Source: Arthrobacter sp. Edens01
Lineage (GTDB): Bacteria; Actinomycetota; Actinomycetes; Actinomycetales; Micrococcaceae
Assembly: GCF_001307035.1 (NCBI RefSeq)
Contig: NZ_LKIU01000005.1
Location: forward strand, 1,040,300-1,104,299
Reading direction: 5' to 3'
Length of the DNA stretch: 64,000 nt
The translations under genes and the position numbers were made by a program. Every line of letters begins with the position of its first letter. Position 1 is the first letter of the stretch. Below the pieces are notes generated by a model, which saw nothing but the letters and a program-made list of their open reading frames with translations, was not told the origin of the DNA and did no database searches. Shown here one piece after another: positions 1-8,358 of this stretch.

Positions 1-165
1 CCGGTGGGCGCGCGCAGCGCCTTCGGACTGGATCCCCTGGATGTTATGACTGCAGGCCTCGGCCGCACCCGGCGGATACGGTTTGTATCCTTGGGAATTG
101 TGGGCGTGGGCCTTCTGGCCCTCACCCTCGGAGTATTAATGATCGTCGGCGGCCTTGGCAGCTGA
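1..165 (+). CDS. C-terminal end of a membrane protein upstream of rsfS (partial)
   Basis: Frame 1 is open from the window edge to a TGA at 163-165. The visible 54 residues end in one hydrophobic segment of about 22 residues rich in Gly, Leu and Val, preceded by a basic stretch (GRTRRIRF), so the protein probably has a C-terminal membrane anchor with the bulk of the protein on the cytoplasmic side. It lies 18 bp upstream of rsfS on the same strand and is probably co-transcribed with it. The family cannot be decided from this fragment. Confidence 0.6.
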   Translation, partial: PVGARSAFGLDPLDVMTAGLGRTRRIRFVSLGIVGVGLLALTLGVLMIVGGLGS

Positions 166-183
166 TACCAAACAAGGAGACAT

Positions 184-570
184 GTGAGCGCCACCGAATC
201 ATCCATGAATATCGCCCGGACCGCTGCCAAAGCGGCGTCGGCCAAGCTGGCGGATGACATCGTCGCCATCGACGTGAGCGAGCGGCTGGCGATCACGGAC
301 GTTTTCCTCATCGCGTCTGCCTCCAACGAACGCCAGGTCAACGCCATTGTGGACGGCGTGGAGGAAGAACTGGCCAAGGAAGGGCTGAAGCCGGTCCGCC
401 GGGAAGGCCGCAGCGAAGGCCGCTGGGTGCTGCTGGACTACGCCAACGTTGTGGTGCACGTCCAGCACGAGGAAGACCGTGTCTTCTACGCCCTGGAACG
501 GCTCTGGAAGGACTGCCCCGCGGTGGATCTCCAGCTCCCCGAAGGGGAAGCTGCAGCCGGGCAGGACTAG
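184..570 (+). CDS. rsfS: ribosomal silencing factor RsfS
   Basis: A 128-residue protein of the RsfS/Iojap family, about the usual length. These proteins bind uL14 on the 50S subunit and block subunit joining when nutrients are short. Family signatures visible include DVSERLAITDVFLIASASN near residues 34-52, EGRSEGRWVLLDYANVVVH near 74-92 and the FYALERLW tail. The start is GTG at 184, preceded by AAGGAGA at 174-180. An ATG at 182 is in another frame. The gene follows the partial membrane protein by 18 bp. Confidence 0.93.
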   Translation: MSATESSMNIARTAAKAASAKLADDIVAIDVSERLAITDVFLIASASNERQVNAIVDGVEEELAKEGLKPVRREGRSEGRWVLLDYANVVVHVQHEEDRVFYALERLWKDCPAVDLQLPEGEAAAGQD

Positions 571-579
571 CTCCTGAGG

Positions 580-609
580 TGCGGGGCAGCGCCCTGGAAC
601 TGCTCCGCA
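580..609 (+). terminator. hairpin after rsfS, possible terminator
   Basis: A 10-bp near-perfect inverted repeat (TGCGGGGCAG at 580-589 and CTGCTCCGCA at 600-609, one mismatch) lies 10 bp after the rsfS stop. No U-tract follows, so if it terminates it does so weakly or with help from Rho. Confidence 0.4.
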
Positions 610-633
610 CCGCCTGAATTCCACTGCTGTAGT

Positions 634-662
634 TTGATTTTGCACTGTGCGGCATCTGTACT
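634..662 (+). promoter_or_regulatory. putative promoter for the tRNA-Ala pair
   Basis: TTGATT at 634-639 is separated by 17 bp from TGTACT at 657-662, a reasonable vegetative -35/-10 pair. It lies 93 bp upstream of the first tRNA and beyond the rsfS hairpin. Inferred from spacing only. Confidence 0.35.
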
Positions 663-755
663 AAAGTAGAGGAGTTGCTTCGCCCCGGAGGGAAAAACCG
701 GAACGAAGAACACATCCGATTTACTTCCTGTGATGTACTTTATTGCGGGCAATTC

Positions 756-828
756 GGGGCTGTGGCGCAGCTGGTAGCGCACCTGCATGGCATGCAGGGG
801 GTCAGGGGTTCGAGTCCCCTCAGCTCCA
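756..828 (+). tRNA. tRNA-Ala (anticodon GGC), copy 1
   Basis: A 73-nt cloverleaf. The acceptor arms GGGGCTG and CAGCTCC pair with a G3:U70 wobble, the alanine identity element. The anticodon stem CCTGC/GCAGG encloses a 7-base loop with GGC at the anticodon, and the T-loop GTTCGAGTC is present. The bases after the discriminator A read CCG, so the 3' CCA is not encoded. It is identical to the copy at 900-972. Confidence 0.96.
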
Positions 829-899
829 CCGATGGACTTTACCGGGCAGCCGGTGTCCAGGGCCGGGATTTTGTTCCCCGGTGGAAATCAAACTGAATT

Positions 900-972
900 G
901 GGGCTGTGGCGCAGCTGGTAGCGCACCTGCATGGCATGCAGGGGGTCAGGGGTTCGAGTCCCCTCAGCTCCA
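900..972 (+). tRNA. tRNA-Ala (anticodon GGC), copy 2
   Basis: Same 73-nt sequence as copy 1, with the G3:U70 pair and GGC anticodon. Here the three bases after the discriminator (973-975) do encode CCA. The copies are 71 bp apart and presumably made as one transcript ending at the hairpin at 982-1015. Confidence 0.96.
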
Positions 973-981
973 CCAATTCCA

Positions 982-1015
982 GAAATACCCCGGTCTGCAG
1001 ACCGGGGTATTTCTT
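982..1015 (+). terminator. strong terminator after the tRNA-Ala genes, probably bidirectional
   Basis: A perfect inverted repeat with arms AAATACCCCGGTCTG and CAGACCGGGGTATTT (983-1012), A-rich before and T-rich after. It lies 15 bp from the stop of the convergent minus-strand gene and could end both transcripts. Confidence 0.85.
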
Positions 1016-1029
1016 GTTAATGGCCACCT

Positions 1030-2130
1030 CTAGTCGCTGGCCAGCGTGAGTCCGGCTGAGGCACAGAGAGTCGTGAGGCCTTCGAGCCCGAAGGCCTGGA
1101 CCGGGCCCAGGACACCGCTGCCGACTGCCTTCCCCTGCTGCAGCGCCATTGCCCCCTCTGCCAGCAGTTCACCGGTCAGCGTATAGACGTTCGGCCCCTG
1201 GACATGAACCTCAACGGCAGGCCTGCCGTCCTGTCCGTCGAGCTCTGCTACCGCGTGGCTCAGGGATTTGGAACGTTCCTGCGCGTCCGGTCCGCCGCCT
1301 GAGCCGCCTGCCTGTTTGGCAGCAGCGGCGAGGATTCTCTTTCCAGCAGGCACACGTTCCAGCTTCTGGGTCACCCAGGTGAGGGGACCGGCAATGCGGC
1401 TCAGGGCGGGGAACCAGCCGTTATATACCTCGACGGCCCCAAGATCCGCGAAGGCCTCGGGCAGGAACAGCACTTCGGTGCCGGTTGCGAGGAAGGCCCG
1501 CCTCACCCGGCCGTGGATACGGAAGGCATGTGTCCGGCTGGCCATCCTTGTGTACTGGAGGGAACCGGCGCGCCAGACAGCCGCCGGCAGTGCCAGGCCT
1601 TCAGCGAGCGTCGCCCGCGTTCCGCCGCTAATGCCCCGGCGCAGGGAACCAACCGTGAAATAGCCGATGCTCAGCCTCCCGGCCGCAGTACCGGCACGCT
1701 CGGCAGCGACGGCCCCCGCCAGGGTGCCGGGAACGTAGTCGTATCCGAAGGCGGGGACCATGGTGGCACCATTGCCGGCAGCCTGTGCCGAATAACGCCG
1801 GCGCACCTCCTGGACAAAGTCGACTTCACCCGTGGAATCCAGGTAGTGCGCCCCAACCTCAGCGGCAGCTGCGGCCGCGGCATGGCCAAAGCGGCTGAAC
1901 GGACCCACCGTGGACACCAGCACGTCGCCGGGGTCCACCAGCGCCCGTACGGTGGACGGGTCCGTGACGTCGGCAGTCTGGAACGGGAGGCCGTGCGGGT
2001 CAGCCAGGGCCTGCAGGCCGGTGTGGCTGCGGCCGGCAAGCAGGGGGCGCTGGCCTTTTGCCAGCAGGGACTCGACGACGAGTCTGCCGGTATACCCGGT
2101 AGCACCAAACACTACGATTCTGGACGTCAT
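1030..2130 (-). CDS. saccharopine dehydrogenase-like NAD(P)-binding reductase
   Basis: A 366-residue protein with an N-terminal Rossmann fold (IVVFGATGYTGRLV at residues 4-17, a GxTGxxG nucleotide loop). The remainder resembles the saccharopine dehydrogenase NADP-binding / trans-acting enoyl reductase group, which reduces unsaturated acyl intermediates. The reading frame stays open to 2568, but the ATG at 2128-2130 has GGAGG five bases upstream and begins exactly at the Rossmann strand, so the longer N-terminus is rejected. Substrate unknown. It is transcribed divergently from the NUDIX gene. Confidence 0.8.
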   Translation of the reverse strand: MTSRIVVFGATGYTGRLVVESLLAKGQRPLLAGRSHTGLQALADPHGLPFQTADVTDPSTVRALVDPGDVLVSTVGPFSRFGHAAAAAAAEVGAHYLDSTGEVDFVQEVRRRYSAQAAGNGATMVPAFGYDYVPGTLAGAVAAERAGTAAGRLSIGYFTVGSLRRGISGGTRATLAEGLALPAAVWRAGSLQYTRMASRTHAFRIHGRVRRAFLATGTEVLFLPEAFADLGAVEVYNGWFPALSRIAGPLTWVTQKLERVPAGKRILAAAAKQAGGSGGGPDAQERSKSLSHAVAELDGQDGRPAVEVHVQGPNVYTLTGELLAEGAMALQQGKAVGSGVLGPVQAFGLEGLTTLCASAGLTLASD

Positions 2131-2255
2131 CGCTGCCTCCTTTTTCTGCGGGCACCCGGTTTGGAGGGCAAAGCCGCTTCCGCGCAGTCTAGCCCGGCGG
2201 CTGCAGCCAGGCGCCGGGACGGCACTGGTTCCCGGGGCCTGCGAGTGGATATGGC

Positions 2256-3179
2256 ATGGTAGGGGACGTGAGGATTGAACCGCCGGCTCCCGGAGAGCCA
2301 CGACGCCCGCATGGACCGCGCGATCCCGGTGACGCCTGGGTGGTTGCACCGGACGGCCAGCGGTACTGGGGCCGTTTCGGCGCCGCAGGCCTGCTCGCCT
2401 ATGATCCAGGGCGCGGGATCCTGCTCCAGCACCGCGTTTCGTGGAGCCACCACGGGGGCACCTGGGCCCTGCCGGGCGGGGCCCGCCACGAGGGTGAGTC
2501 GGCCATGAGTGCAGCGCTCCGCGAATCTGCTGAGGAAGCAGGCGTCCCGCCGAAGTCAGTCCGGCCACGGTTTATAAGCATCCTTGACCTGGAGATCTGG
2601 TCTTACGCGACGGTCATCGCAGATGTCACGGCACCCTTCACCCCCGTGATCAGCGACGAGGAAAGCAACGAACTCGCTTGGGTGGCGCCGGCTGAGGTGG
2701 AACGGCTGCCGCTGCACCCGGCGTTTGCGGATGCCTGGCAGCGCCTGCGGCCGCTGCTGGATACGCGCCCTGCGCTGGTGGTTGATACCGCCAATGTCCT
2801 GGGAGTCGTCCCCGACGGCTGGTGGAAAGACCGGGCCGGTGCTGCCGGCCGCCTGCTCGCTGCCATGGGACGGCTCAGCCTTACCGGGGTTCCCGCCGGG
2901 GTCCTGGGCTTGCCTGCGGACTGCTGGTATCCGGAGATTGCCGCGGTCCTGGAAGGCCAGGCACGTTCGGCTGATCCGGGGGAGCATCCGGCTTCGCTGC
3001 GGATCATCCGTGCCGACGGTTCGGGCGACGACGCCGTCCTGGCCGAAGCGCAGGAGCTCCTGGGCCGGGGCCGCCGGGTAACGGTCGCGACCAGCGACCA
3101 GGAACTCACCAACCGCTGCCTGCGGGCCGGAGCGTCGGTGCTCGGCTCCGGGACGTTCCGCGCCCTGCTGGAGAACTAG
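2256..3179 (+). CDS. NUDIX hydrolase with C-terminal NYN/PIN-like domain
   Basis: 307 residues. Residues 28-160 are a NUDIX fold with a complete Nudix box at 75-97 (G-x5-E-x7-R-E-x2-E-E-x-G), predicting Mg-dependent cleavage of a nucleoside-diphosphate-linked substrate. From about residue 165 a second domain begins with VVDTANVLG and ends with DDAVL and VTVATSDQELTNRCLRAGA, a pattern of spaced acidic residues like YacP/NYN (PIN-fold) nucleases. This second assignment is by pattern only. The ATG at 2256 lacks a clear ribosome binding site, and GTG at 2268, after AGGGG, is an alternative start. Its stop overlaps the convergent lysoplasmalogenase gene by 4 bp. Confidence 0.82.
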   Translation: MVGDVRIEPPAPGEPRRPHGPRDPGDAWVVAPDGQRYWGRFGAAGLLAYDPGRGILLQHRVSWSHHGGTWALPGGARHEGESAMSAALRESAEEAGVPPKSVRPRFISILDLEIWSYATVIADVTAPFTPVISDEESNELAWVAPAEVERLPLHPAFADAWQRLRPLLDTRPALVVDTANVLGVVPDGWWKDRAGAAGRLLAAMGRLSLTGVPAGVLGLPADCWYPEIAAVLEGQARSADPGEHPASLRIIRADGSGDDAVLAEAQELLGRGRRVTVATSDQELTNRCLRAGASVLGSGTFRALLEN

Positions 3180-3880
3180 CCCCTGGACACGGGCTTCCCC
3201 GGGACGCTCCCGCGCAAATATCCGGCGATGATCAGCCCCTGTCCGGCGCAGTAGGTCAGCATAACCAGGGCGCTGGTGATATCCGGCATCGATTCGGGCA
3301 TGAAAATACGGAACGCCAGGATGGTGTCCGAAGCCAGGAACAAGACACCTCCGGCAGCGATCACCGGGTTGCAGCGTGCCGCGGTGGCGGCGGTCCCGCC
3401 GAGGACCAGGCCGTACAGCGCGACGGCGATTGCCAGGCTGCCCAGCGCAGGCCACAGGAGCACCAGCATAAGTACCCACCAGACCGGGAAGACGAGCGCC
3501 CAGCGCGGGAAACGGCCCAGCGCGGCGTATTTCCAGAACAGCCGGATGTAGCACAGATGTGCAATGCCGAAGCTTCCCAGCATCACCGGCAGCTCCGGCA
3601 GCTGCGGCAGGAACGTCGCAGCGCCGTCGCCGATCCAGGAGAAGAAGAGTGCCGCCAGGATCAGTGCTGCGGGGGCACCGAACCGGAGTTTCCGCATTCC
3701 CCAGAGGGCAGCCACCGCCAGCAGCGGCATGAGCGTCAGCTTCGTGGGCGCGGCAAGCCAGTCTGCCTCCACCGCCCGCGCTGCCACGTGCACCACGGAC
3801 AGCGCAGTAAACGGGACGAAACCCCACCACCAGTCGCGTGGAAGGATCGAAACCCGGTGATGGGCAGGCGCAGTGGACAC
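3176..3880 (-). CDS. lysoplasmalogenase-like membrane protein (YhhN family)
   Basis: 234 residues with about seven or eight hydrophobic helices. The segment FFSWIGDGAATFL with a later H-x2-Y (IAHLCYI) matches the YhhN/TMEM86 family, whose members hydrolyse the vinyl-ether bond of lysoplasmalogens. Activity is assumed from the family. The GTG start at 3880 is preceded by AAGGAG five bases upstream; the open frame continues upstream to 3949 but without a signal. It converges with the NUDIX gene. Confidence 0.82.
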   Translation of the reverse strand: MSTAPAHHRVSILPRDWWWGFVPFTALSVVHVAARAVEADWLAAPTKLTLMPLLAVAALWGMRKLRFGAPAALILAALFFSWIGDGAATFLPQLPELPVMLGSFGIAHLCYIRLFWKYAALGRFPRWALVFPVWWVLMLVLLWPALGSLAIAVALYGLVLGGTAATAARCNPVIAAGGVLFLASDTILAFRIFMPESMPDITSALVMLTYCAGQGLIIAGYLRGSVPGKPVSRG

Positions 3881-4126
3881 AGCTTCTCCTTGGTCGGTTT
3901 CTGAGCATCCTATGGCTAATGCAGCTCCCACCTGCGCCGACCCGCACAAACCCGCATTTGCAGGTACGGGGTGGGTCAGGAATGAAACACGGTGGTACGG
4001 GCGTTACCGATGAGGAGCATCGACCAGAACGGTCCGGCGACTGCCGGCTTCTGCGCTCCACCTTCCTGACGCTGCCCCGGGCAGCGCCCGCCAGCGACGA
4101 CGACCCTTGAAGAGGAATTCCCCACC

Positions 4127-5629
4127 TTGAGTACTGAAGCCCGCCCTGTACCGACGCCGCTCACGCCGGCGGCGGACAGGCCCGCCCCGGACCGCCTGGA
4201 TGCACGGACCAAGACAGTGATCGGGCTTTTGCTGGTCTCTTCCTTCGTGGTGATCCTGAACGAGACCATTATGAGTGTGGCCCTGCCGCGCCTGATGGCG
4301 GACCTGGATATCAGCGCAGCCACCGCCCAGTGGCTCACCACCGGCTTTATGCTGACGATGGCTGTGGTCATTCCGGCTACCGGATTCCTGCTCCAGCGGT
4401 TCAGCATGCGCGCACTGTTCCTCGCCGCCATGTCCCTGTTCAGCACCGGCACGCTCGTCGCTGCACTCGCTCCCGGCTTTGAGCCTCTTCTCGCCGGCCG
4501 CATCATCCAGGCCAGCGGAACAGCGATCATGATTCCGCTGCTGATGACGACGGTGCTGAACACGGTCCCGGCACACCGGCGCGGCAGCATCATGGGCACC
4601 ATCTCGATTGTCATTGCCGTGGCGCCGGCGATTGGGCCCACCGTGTCCGGGCTGATCCTCAGCGTGCTGGACTGGCGGTGGATGTTCTGGCTGGTCCTGC
4701 CCATCGCACTGCTCGCGCTGGTTCTGGGAGCGCTGAAGGTGCAGAACCTCACTGAGACCCGGCGGACGCCCTTCGACATCCTTTCCATCCTGCTGTCCAC
4801 GCTTGCTTTCGGCGGCCTGATCTTCGGACTCAGCAGCATTGGCGAGGCCGCCGCAGGCGAGGCGCCCATGCCGGTATGGATCCCGCTGGCCGTTGGTGCA
4901 GCAGCCCTGGCGGCGTTTGTGGCCCGGCAGCTGTTCCTGCAGCGAACCGACCGGGCGCTGATGGATCTGCGGACCTTTGCCAGCAGGCCCTTTGTCGTAG
5001 CGATCATCATGGTGCTGATCAGCATGATGGCACTGTTCGGCTGCCTCATTGTGCTGCCGCTGTACCTGCAGAACGTCCTGGGACTCAGCGCGCTGAATAC
5101 GGGTCTGCTGCTGCTGCCCGGCGGCGTCGTGATGGCCATTCTCTCTCCGATCGTGGGAAGGCTCTACGACCGTGTGGGCCCGCGTCCCCTGGTGGTTCCA
5201 GGCGCACTGGTGCTCAGCACCGCCCTCTGGGGCATGACCCTGCTGGACCAGGACACACCGGTGGCCCTCGTGATTGCCCTGCACTGCCTGCTCAATGCCG
5301 GACTCGGCTTCATCTTCACGCCGCTGTTCACCTCTTCCCTTGGATCCCTGCACCGTTCCCTGTACTCCCACGGAAGTGCGATCCTCAACACCCTGCAGCA
5401 GCTCGCCGGAGCTGCCGGAACGGCAGTGTTCATCACGCTCATGACCACTGGAACTGCTTCGGCGCTCAGTGAAGGTGCGGCGGCGGTGCCTGCGGCTGCG
5501 GCGGGAGTGCACACGGCCTTCTTCTGGGGAGCGGTAGTATCCCTGGGCGCGCTTGCAGTGTCCTTCCTGGTCCGCCGTCCCGCACTGGATGCAGCCGGGG
5601 CGCCCGCGGAATCACCGGCACCGCACTAA
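4127..5629 (+). CDS. DHA2-type MFS multidrug exporter
   Basis: 500 residues with 14 likely transmembrane segments of the drug:H+ antiporter-2 type. Motif features: LNETIMSVALPRLMADL in TM1, followed by QWLTTGFMLTMAVVIPATGF, and RGSIMGTISIVIAVAPAIGP with DWRWMFW in the middle of the N-half. It starts at TTG 4127 after AGAGGA. It is monocistronic between a divergent and a convergent gene, with no adjacent regulator. Substrate unknown. Confidence 0.87.
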   Translation: MSTEARPVPTPLTPAADRPAPDRLDARTKTVIGLLLVSSFVVILNETIMSVALPRLMADLDISAATAQWLTTGFMLTMAVVIPATGFLLQRFSMRALFLAAMSLFSTGTLVAALAPGFEPLLAGRIIQASGTAIMIPLLMTTVLNTVPAHRRGSIMGTISIVIAVAPAIGPTVSGLILSVLDWRWMFWLVLPIALLALVLGALKVQNLTETRRTPFDILSILLSTLAFGGLIFGLSSIGEAAAGEAPMPVWIPLAVGAAALAAFVARQLFLQRTDRALMDLRTFASRPFVVAIIMVLISMMALFGCLIVLPLYLQNVLGLSALNTGLLLLPGGVVMAILSPIVGRLYDRVGPRPLVVPGALVLSTALWGMTLLDQDTPVALVIALHCLLNAGLGFIFTPLFTSSLGSLHRSLYSHGSAILNTLQQLAGAAGTAVFITLMTTGTASALSEGAAAVPAAAAGVHTAFFWGAVVSLGALAVSFLVRRPALDAAGAPAESPAPH

Positions 5630-5657
5630 GGAACTGCAGTGCTCGTCCGCTCAGGGT

Positions 5658-6992
5658 TCAGGCTCCGAGCACCCGGTCCAGGTAAGCGTTGGTAAAGACC
5701 CGGTCCGGGTCCAGTTGGTTGCGCACGGCCTGGAAATCGGCAAAACGCGGATAACGTTCGGCCAGGGTGTCTGCCTCCAGACTGTGTTCCTTGCCCCAGT
5801 GGGGGCGCCCGCCGTGCGCCAGCATCACCTGCTCGACGGCGGCGAAATAGTCTGCCGGGTCTTCGCGGTAGTAGCGGTGGACCGCTATGTAGGCGCAGTC
5901 ACGGCCGTAGGCAGTGGAGAGCCAACGGTCGTCTGCCGGTGCCCAGCGGACTTCCACGGGGAAAGACACACGCCAGCCCGGGTTTTCTGCCAAGACCTCC
6001 TGCAGGGCGCCGAAAGCGCGCTCGAGTGAGCCGGCGGGTACTGAATATTCCATTTCCCGGAAGCGCACCGTGCGCCGCTGGGTAAAGACCCGCGGGGATT
6101 CATCCGTGTATTCGCGGCCGCCCAGGGCAGCTGCGGCGGCGCGGTTCACTGCCGGGACCAGAGCCGGAATGACAGTACCCGCCGCGCAGGTTGCCCGGAA
6201 CACCGTGTTGGAGAGCAGGGACTCATCGACCCATCGCCGCAGCGGCGGCAACGGTGCTCTAGTCGAGGTCCACGGAAGTCTGGTGTTGGTCTTTGTCGCT
6301 GCCCGCCCGGTGTGGGGAAACCAGTAGAACTCAAAGTGGTCGGCAGCCTTTACCCGGTCAGCCAGGTCCGCGAGTACGGTTTCCAGCGGTTCGGAACGTT
6401 CCTCGGCCCGCAGCAGGAAGGCCGGTACGCATTGGAGCGTGACCTCCGCGATGACGCCGAGTGCGCCCAGTCCAAGGGCAGCAGCGGCAAGCAGCGGATC
6501 CCCGCTGTCCAGCGTGAGCCTGCCGCCGTCGGGCTGGATAAGCACCAGCCCGGCAACCTGCGCCGAGAGGCCGCCGTAGCCTGCACCGGTGCCGTGGGTG
6601 CCGGTGGAGATGGCGCCGGCAATGGATTGGCGGTCAATGTCGCCCAGGTTTGCCATCGCAAGCCCGTACGGCGCGAGCAGGCCGGGAACCGCATGGAGGC
6701 GGGTGCCGGCCAGAAACGTGGCCTGCCCCGTGGCCGGATCCGCCCGCAGCAGGCCCTGCAGCCGGCTGAGGTCCAAAAGCACTTCCGGGGCTTCGGCTAT
6801 GGCAGTGAATGAGTGCCCTGCACCCACGGCCTTGACCCGCAGACCCGCCGCAGCGGCGTCGGCCACAGCGCGCTGCAGGTCGGCAACGGACGCCGGGGCG
6901 TGGACCTGAAAGGGACGGACGCGGACTGTCCGCGCCCAGTTCTGCCAGCCGTGCCGGTCGATGGACGCCTGGCGTGCCGGCTGGGCCTTCAC
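5658..6992 (-). CDS. FAD-linked sugar-1,4-lactone oxidase (D-arabinono-1,4-lactone oxidase family)
   Basis: 444 residues. The N-terminal FAD_binding_4 domain (VAO fold) contains VGAGHSFT near residues 56-63, the place where VAO-family enzymes attach FAD to histidine, and STGTHGTGAGYGGL near 130. The C-terminal ALO domain holds the hallmark HWGK near residue 394. Such enzymes oxidise aldonolactones or alditols with O2. The GTG start overlaps the stop of the upstream PLP-enzyme gene as GTGA, so the two are translationally coupled. Exact substrate unknown. Confidence 0.88.
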   Translation of the reverse strand: MKAQPARQASIDRHGWQNWARTVRVRPFQVHAPASVADLQRAVADAAAAGLRVKAVGAGHSFTAIAEAPEVLLDLSRLQGLLRADPATGQATFLAGTRLHAVPGLLAPYGLAMANLGDIDRQSIAGAISTGTHGTGAGYGGLSAQVAGLVLIQPDGGRLTLDSGDPLLAAAALGLGALGVIAEVTLQCVPAFLLRAEERSEPLETVLADLADRVKAADHFEFYWFPHTGRAATKTNTRLPWTSTRAPLPPLRRWVDESLLSNTVFRATCAAGTVIPALVPAVNRAAAAALGGREYTDESPRVFTQRRTVRFREMEYSVPAGSLERAFGALQEVLAENPGWRVSFPVEVRWAPADDRWLSTAYGRDCAYIAVHRYYREDPADYFAAVEQVMLAHGGRPHWGKEHSLEADTLAERYPRFADFQAVRNQLDPDRVFTNAYLDRVLGA

Positions 6993-8278
6993 AGGAATGC
7001 CTTTCCCTCACCGCGGTAGGTCGGCACCGTGGCGGTCACAGCGCCGCCGTTCACCACGTGGAATTCGTTGACTCTCTCGGAGAGCTCCCCGCTCTTGGCA
7101 TGGCGAAGCCAGACTCTGTCTCCGGGACGCAGTGCTGCTGCGGCTGCTCCCGCCAGCGGGGTCTGGACCTCACCGGCCCCTTCCCTGGGCAGCAGGCGGA
7201 GCCCGGGCGGCCATGCCACCTGCGGCTCCCGGCTATGCCCGGGCGGGCCGGAGGCAATCCAGCCCCCTCCCAGAGCAGTTGCAATTCCAGGCGCCGGCCG
7301 GCGGACAACATCCAGTGCGACGGCAGCCGCCGGAGCGGGGGAGAAGGCCCGGTAGTTATCGAAGAGGTGCCCGGCAAACAAACCGGAGCCTGCCGTAATC
7401 TCGGTGACCGCGGGGTCAGCTGCTGTTGCCTCAATTGAACCGGTCCCGCCGCCATTGACGAATTCCAGGTCTGTTGCTTCGCGCAGACCATGCACAATGG
7501 CACCGCGGCGTTCGGTGAGTTCGGCCATGGAGCGGCGCTGTACCCAGCGCATGACCCGGTTCATCGGCCCTGCGCCGGGAACGTTGTCTCCAACACCGGC
7601 AACCTGGCCTTCGTACATCATCAGGCCTACCAGCCGGAATCCCGGACGGGCAGCTATGTGCCGGCCCAGCATGAGTGCGTCTTGGAGGCTGTGCAGGGGA
7701 GAACGGCGCGTTCCGATGAATCCCAGCAGCGGCGCCTGCCAGGAAGCGTCGGCGTCCAGGCAGACGCGCAACGGTAGACGGCGGTCCGCCGGGACAATCG
7801 AGTCGATCAGGTCCAGCTGTGACGCGTCGTCGATCATGAGGGTGATCCTGGCGGCCAGGGCGTCGTCGTTCAGCAGCCGCGCCAGGGCGCGCCGGTCAAC
7901 ACTTGGGTATCCCACCACGACGTCGCTGCAGCGGTCTGCGAGCCAAAGCGCCTCCGGAAGCGTGAACGCAAAGACCCCGGCAAAGCCGGGAACCCGCAGG
8001 AGAGCCTCCAGTACGGCCCGCACCCGGATGGATTTGCTCGCGACACGCAGCGGAACACCCCCGGCCCTGCGCACCATGTCCTGTGTATTCCACCGCAGCG
8101 CGTCCAGGTCCAGCACCGCGGCGGGAGCCGGCAGCTGGGCGGCTGCGCGCCCCAGCCCTTCCCAGTACTCCCCGGGGCTCCGCCATGCCGTGCCACGGGC
8201 AGGCACTCCAAGATCCAGGACAACAGCGCGATCTCCCGGACTGCCGGACTCTTCACGGGAACGGTCGGTATGCCTCAT
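6989..8278 (-). CDS. PLP-dependent amino acid deaminase/aldolase (alanine racemase-like fold)
   Basis: 429 residues. The N-terminal barrel resembles the alanine racemase / D-threonine aldolase (fold type III) family: LDLDALRWNTQDM followed by LRVASKSIRV, whose lysine is the likely Schiff-base residue, then VFAFTLPEALWLA and VVGYPSVD. A smaller C-terminal domain follows. Relatives act on D-amino or beta-hydroxy amino acids. It is first in a coupled pair with the lactone oxidase (4-bp overlap), so the two may share a catabolic route; that is inference. Confidence 0.8.
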   Translation of the reverse strand: MRHTDRSREESGSPGDRAVVLDLGVPARGTAWRSPGEYWEGLGRAAAQLPAPAAVLDLDALRWNTQDMVRRAGGVPLRVASKSIRVRAVLEALLRVPGFAGVFAFTLPEALWLADRCSDVVVGYPSVDRRALARLLNDDALAARITLMIDDASQLDLIDSIVPADRRLPLRVCLDADASWQAPLLGFIGTRRSPLHSLQDALMLGRHIAARPGFRLVGLMMYEGQVAGVGDNVPGAGPMNRVMRWVQRRSMAELTERRGAIVHGLREATDLEFVNGGGTGSIEATAADPAVTEITAGSGLFAGHLFDNYRAFSPAPAAAVALDVVRRPAPGIATALGGGWIASGPPGHSREPQVAWPPGLRLLPREGAGEVQTPLAGAAAAALRPGDRVWLRHAKSGELSERVNEFHVVNGGAVTATVPTYRGEGKAFL

Positions 8279-8358
8279 GCATGGATACTAGCCACAGACC
8301 TCGGGCTGCAGCCGTTACCCGGCGGAGGAGAGCGGGGTGTGGCTTTCGTGGGCGGGAA

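Noticed and set aside
2131-2568. N-terminal extension of the saccharopine-dehydrogenase-like protein
   Set aside because: Arg/Pro-rich sequence overlapping the NUDIX gene; the internal ATG at 2130 has an ideal GGAGG and starts at the Rossmann strand.
4004-5512. 502-residue minus-strand frame opposite the MFS exporter
   Set aside because: Gln/His/Arg/Gly-rich low-complexity product with no motif, fully explained by the reverse complement of a GC-rich transporter gene.
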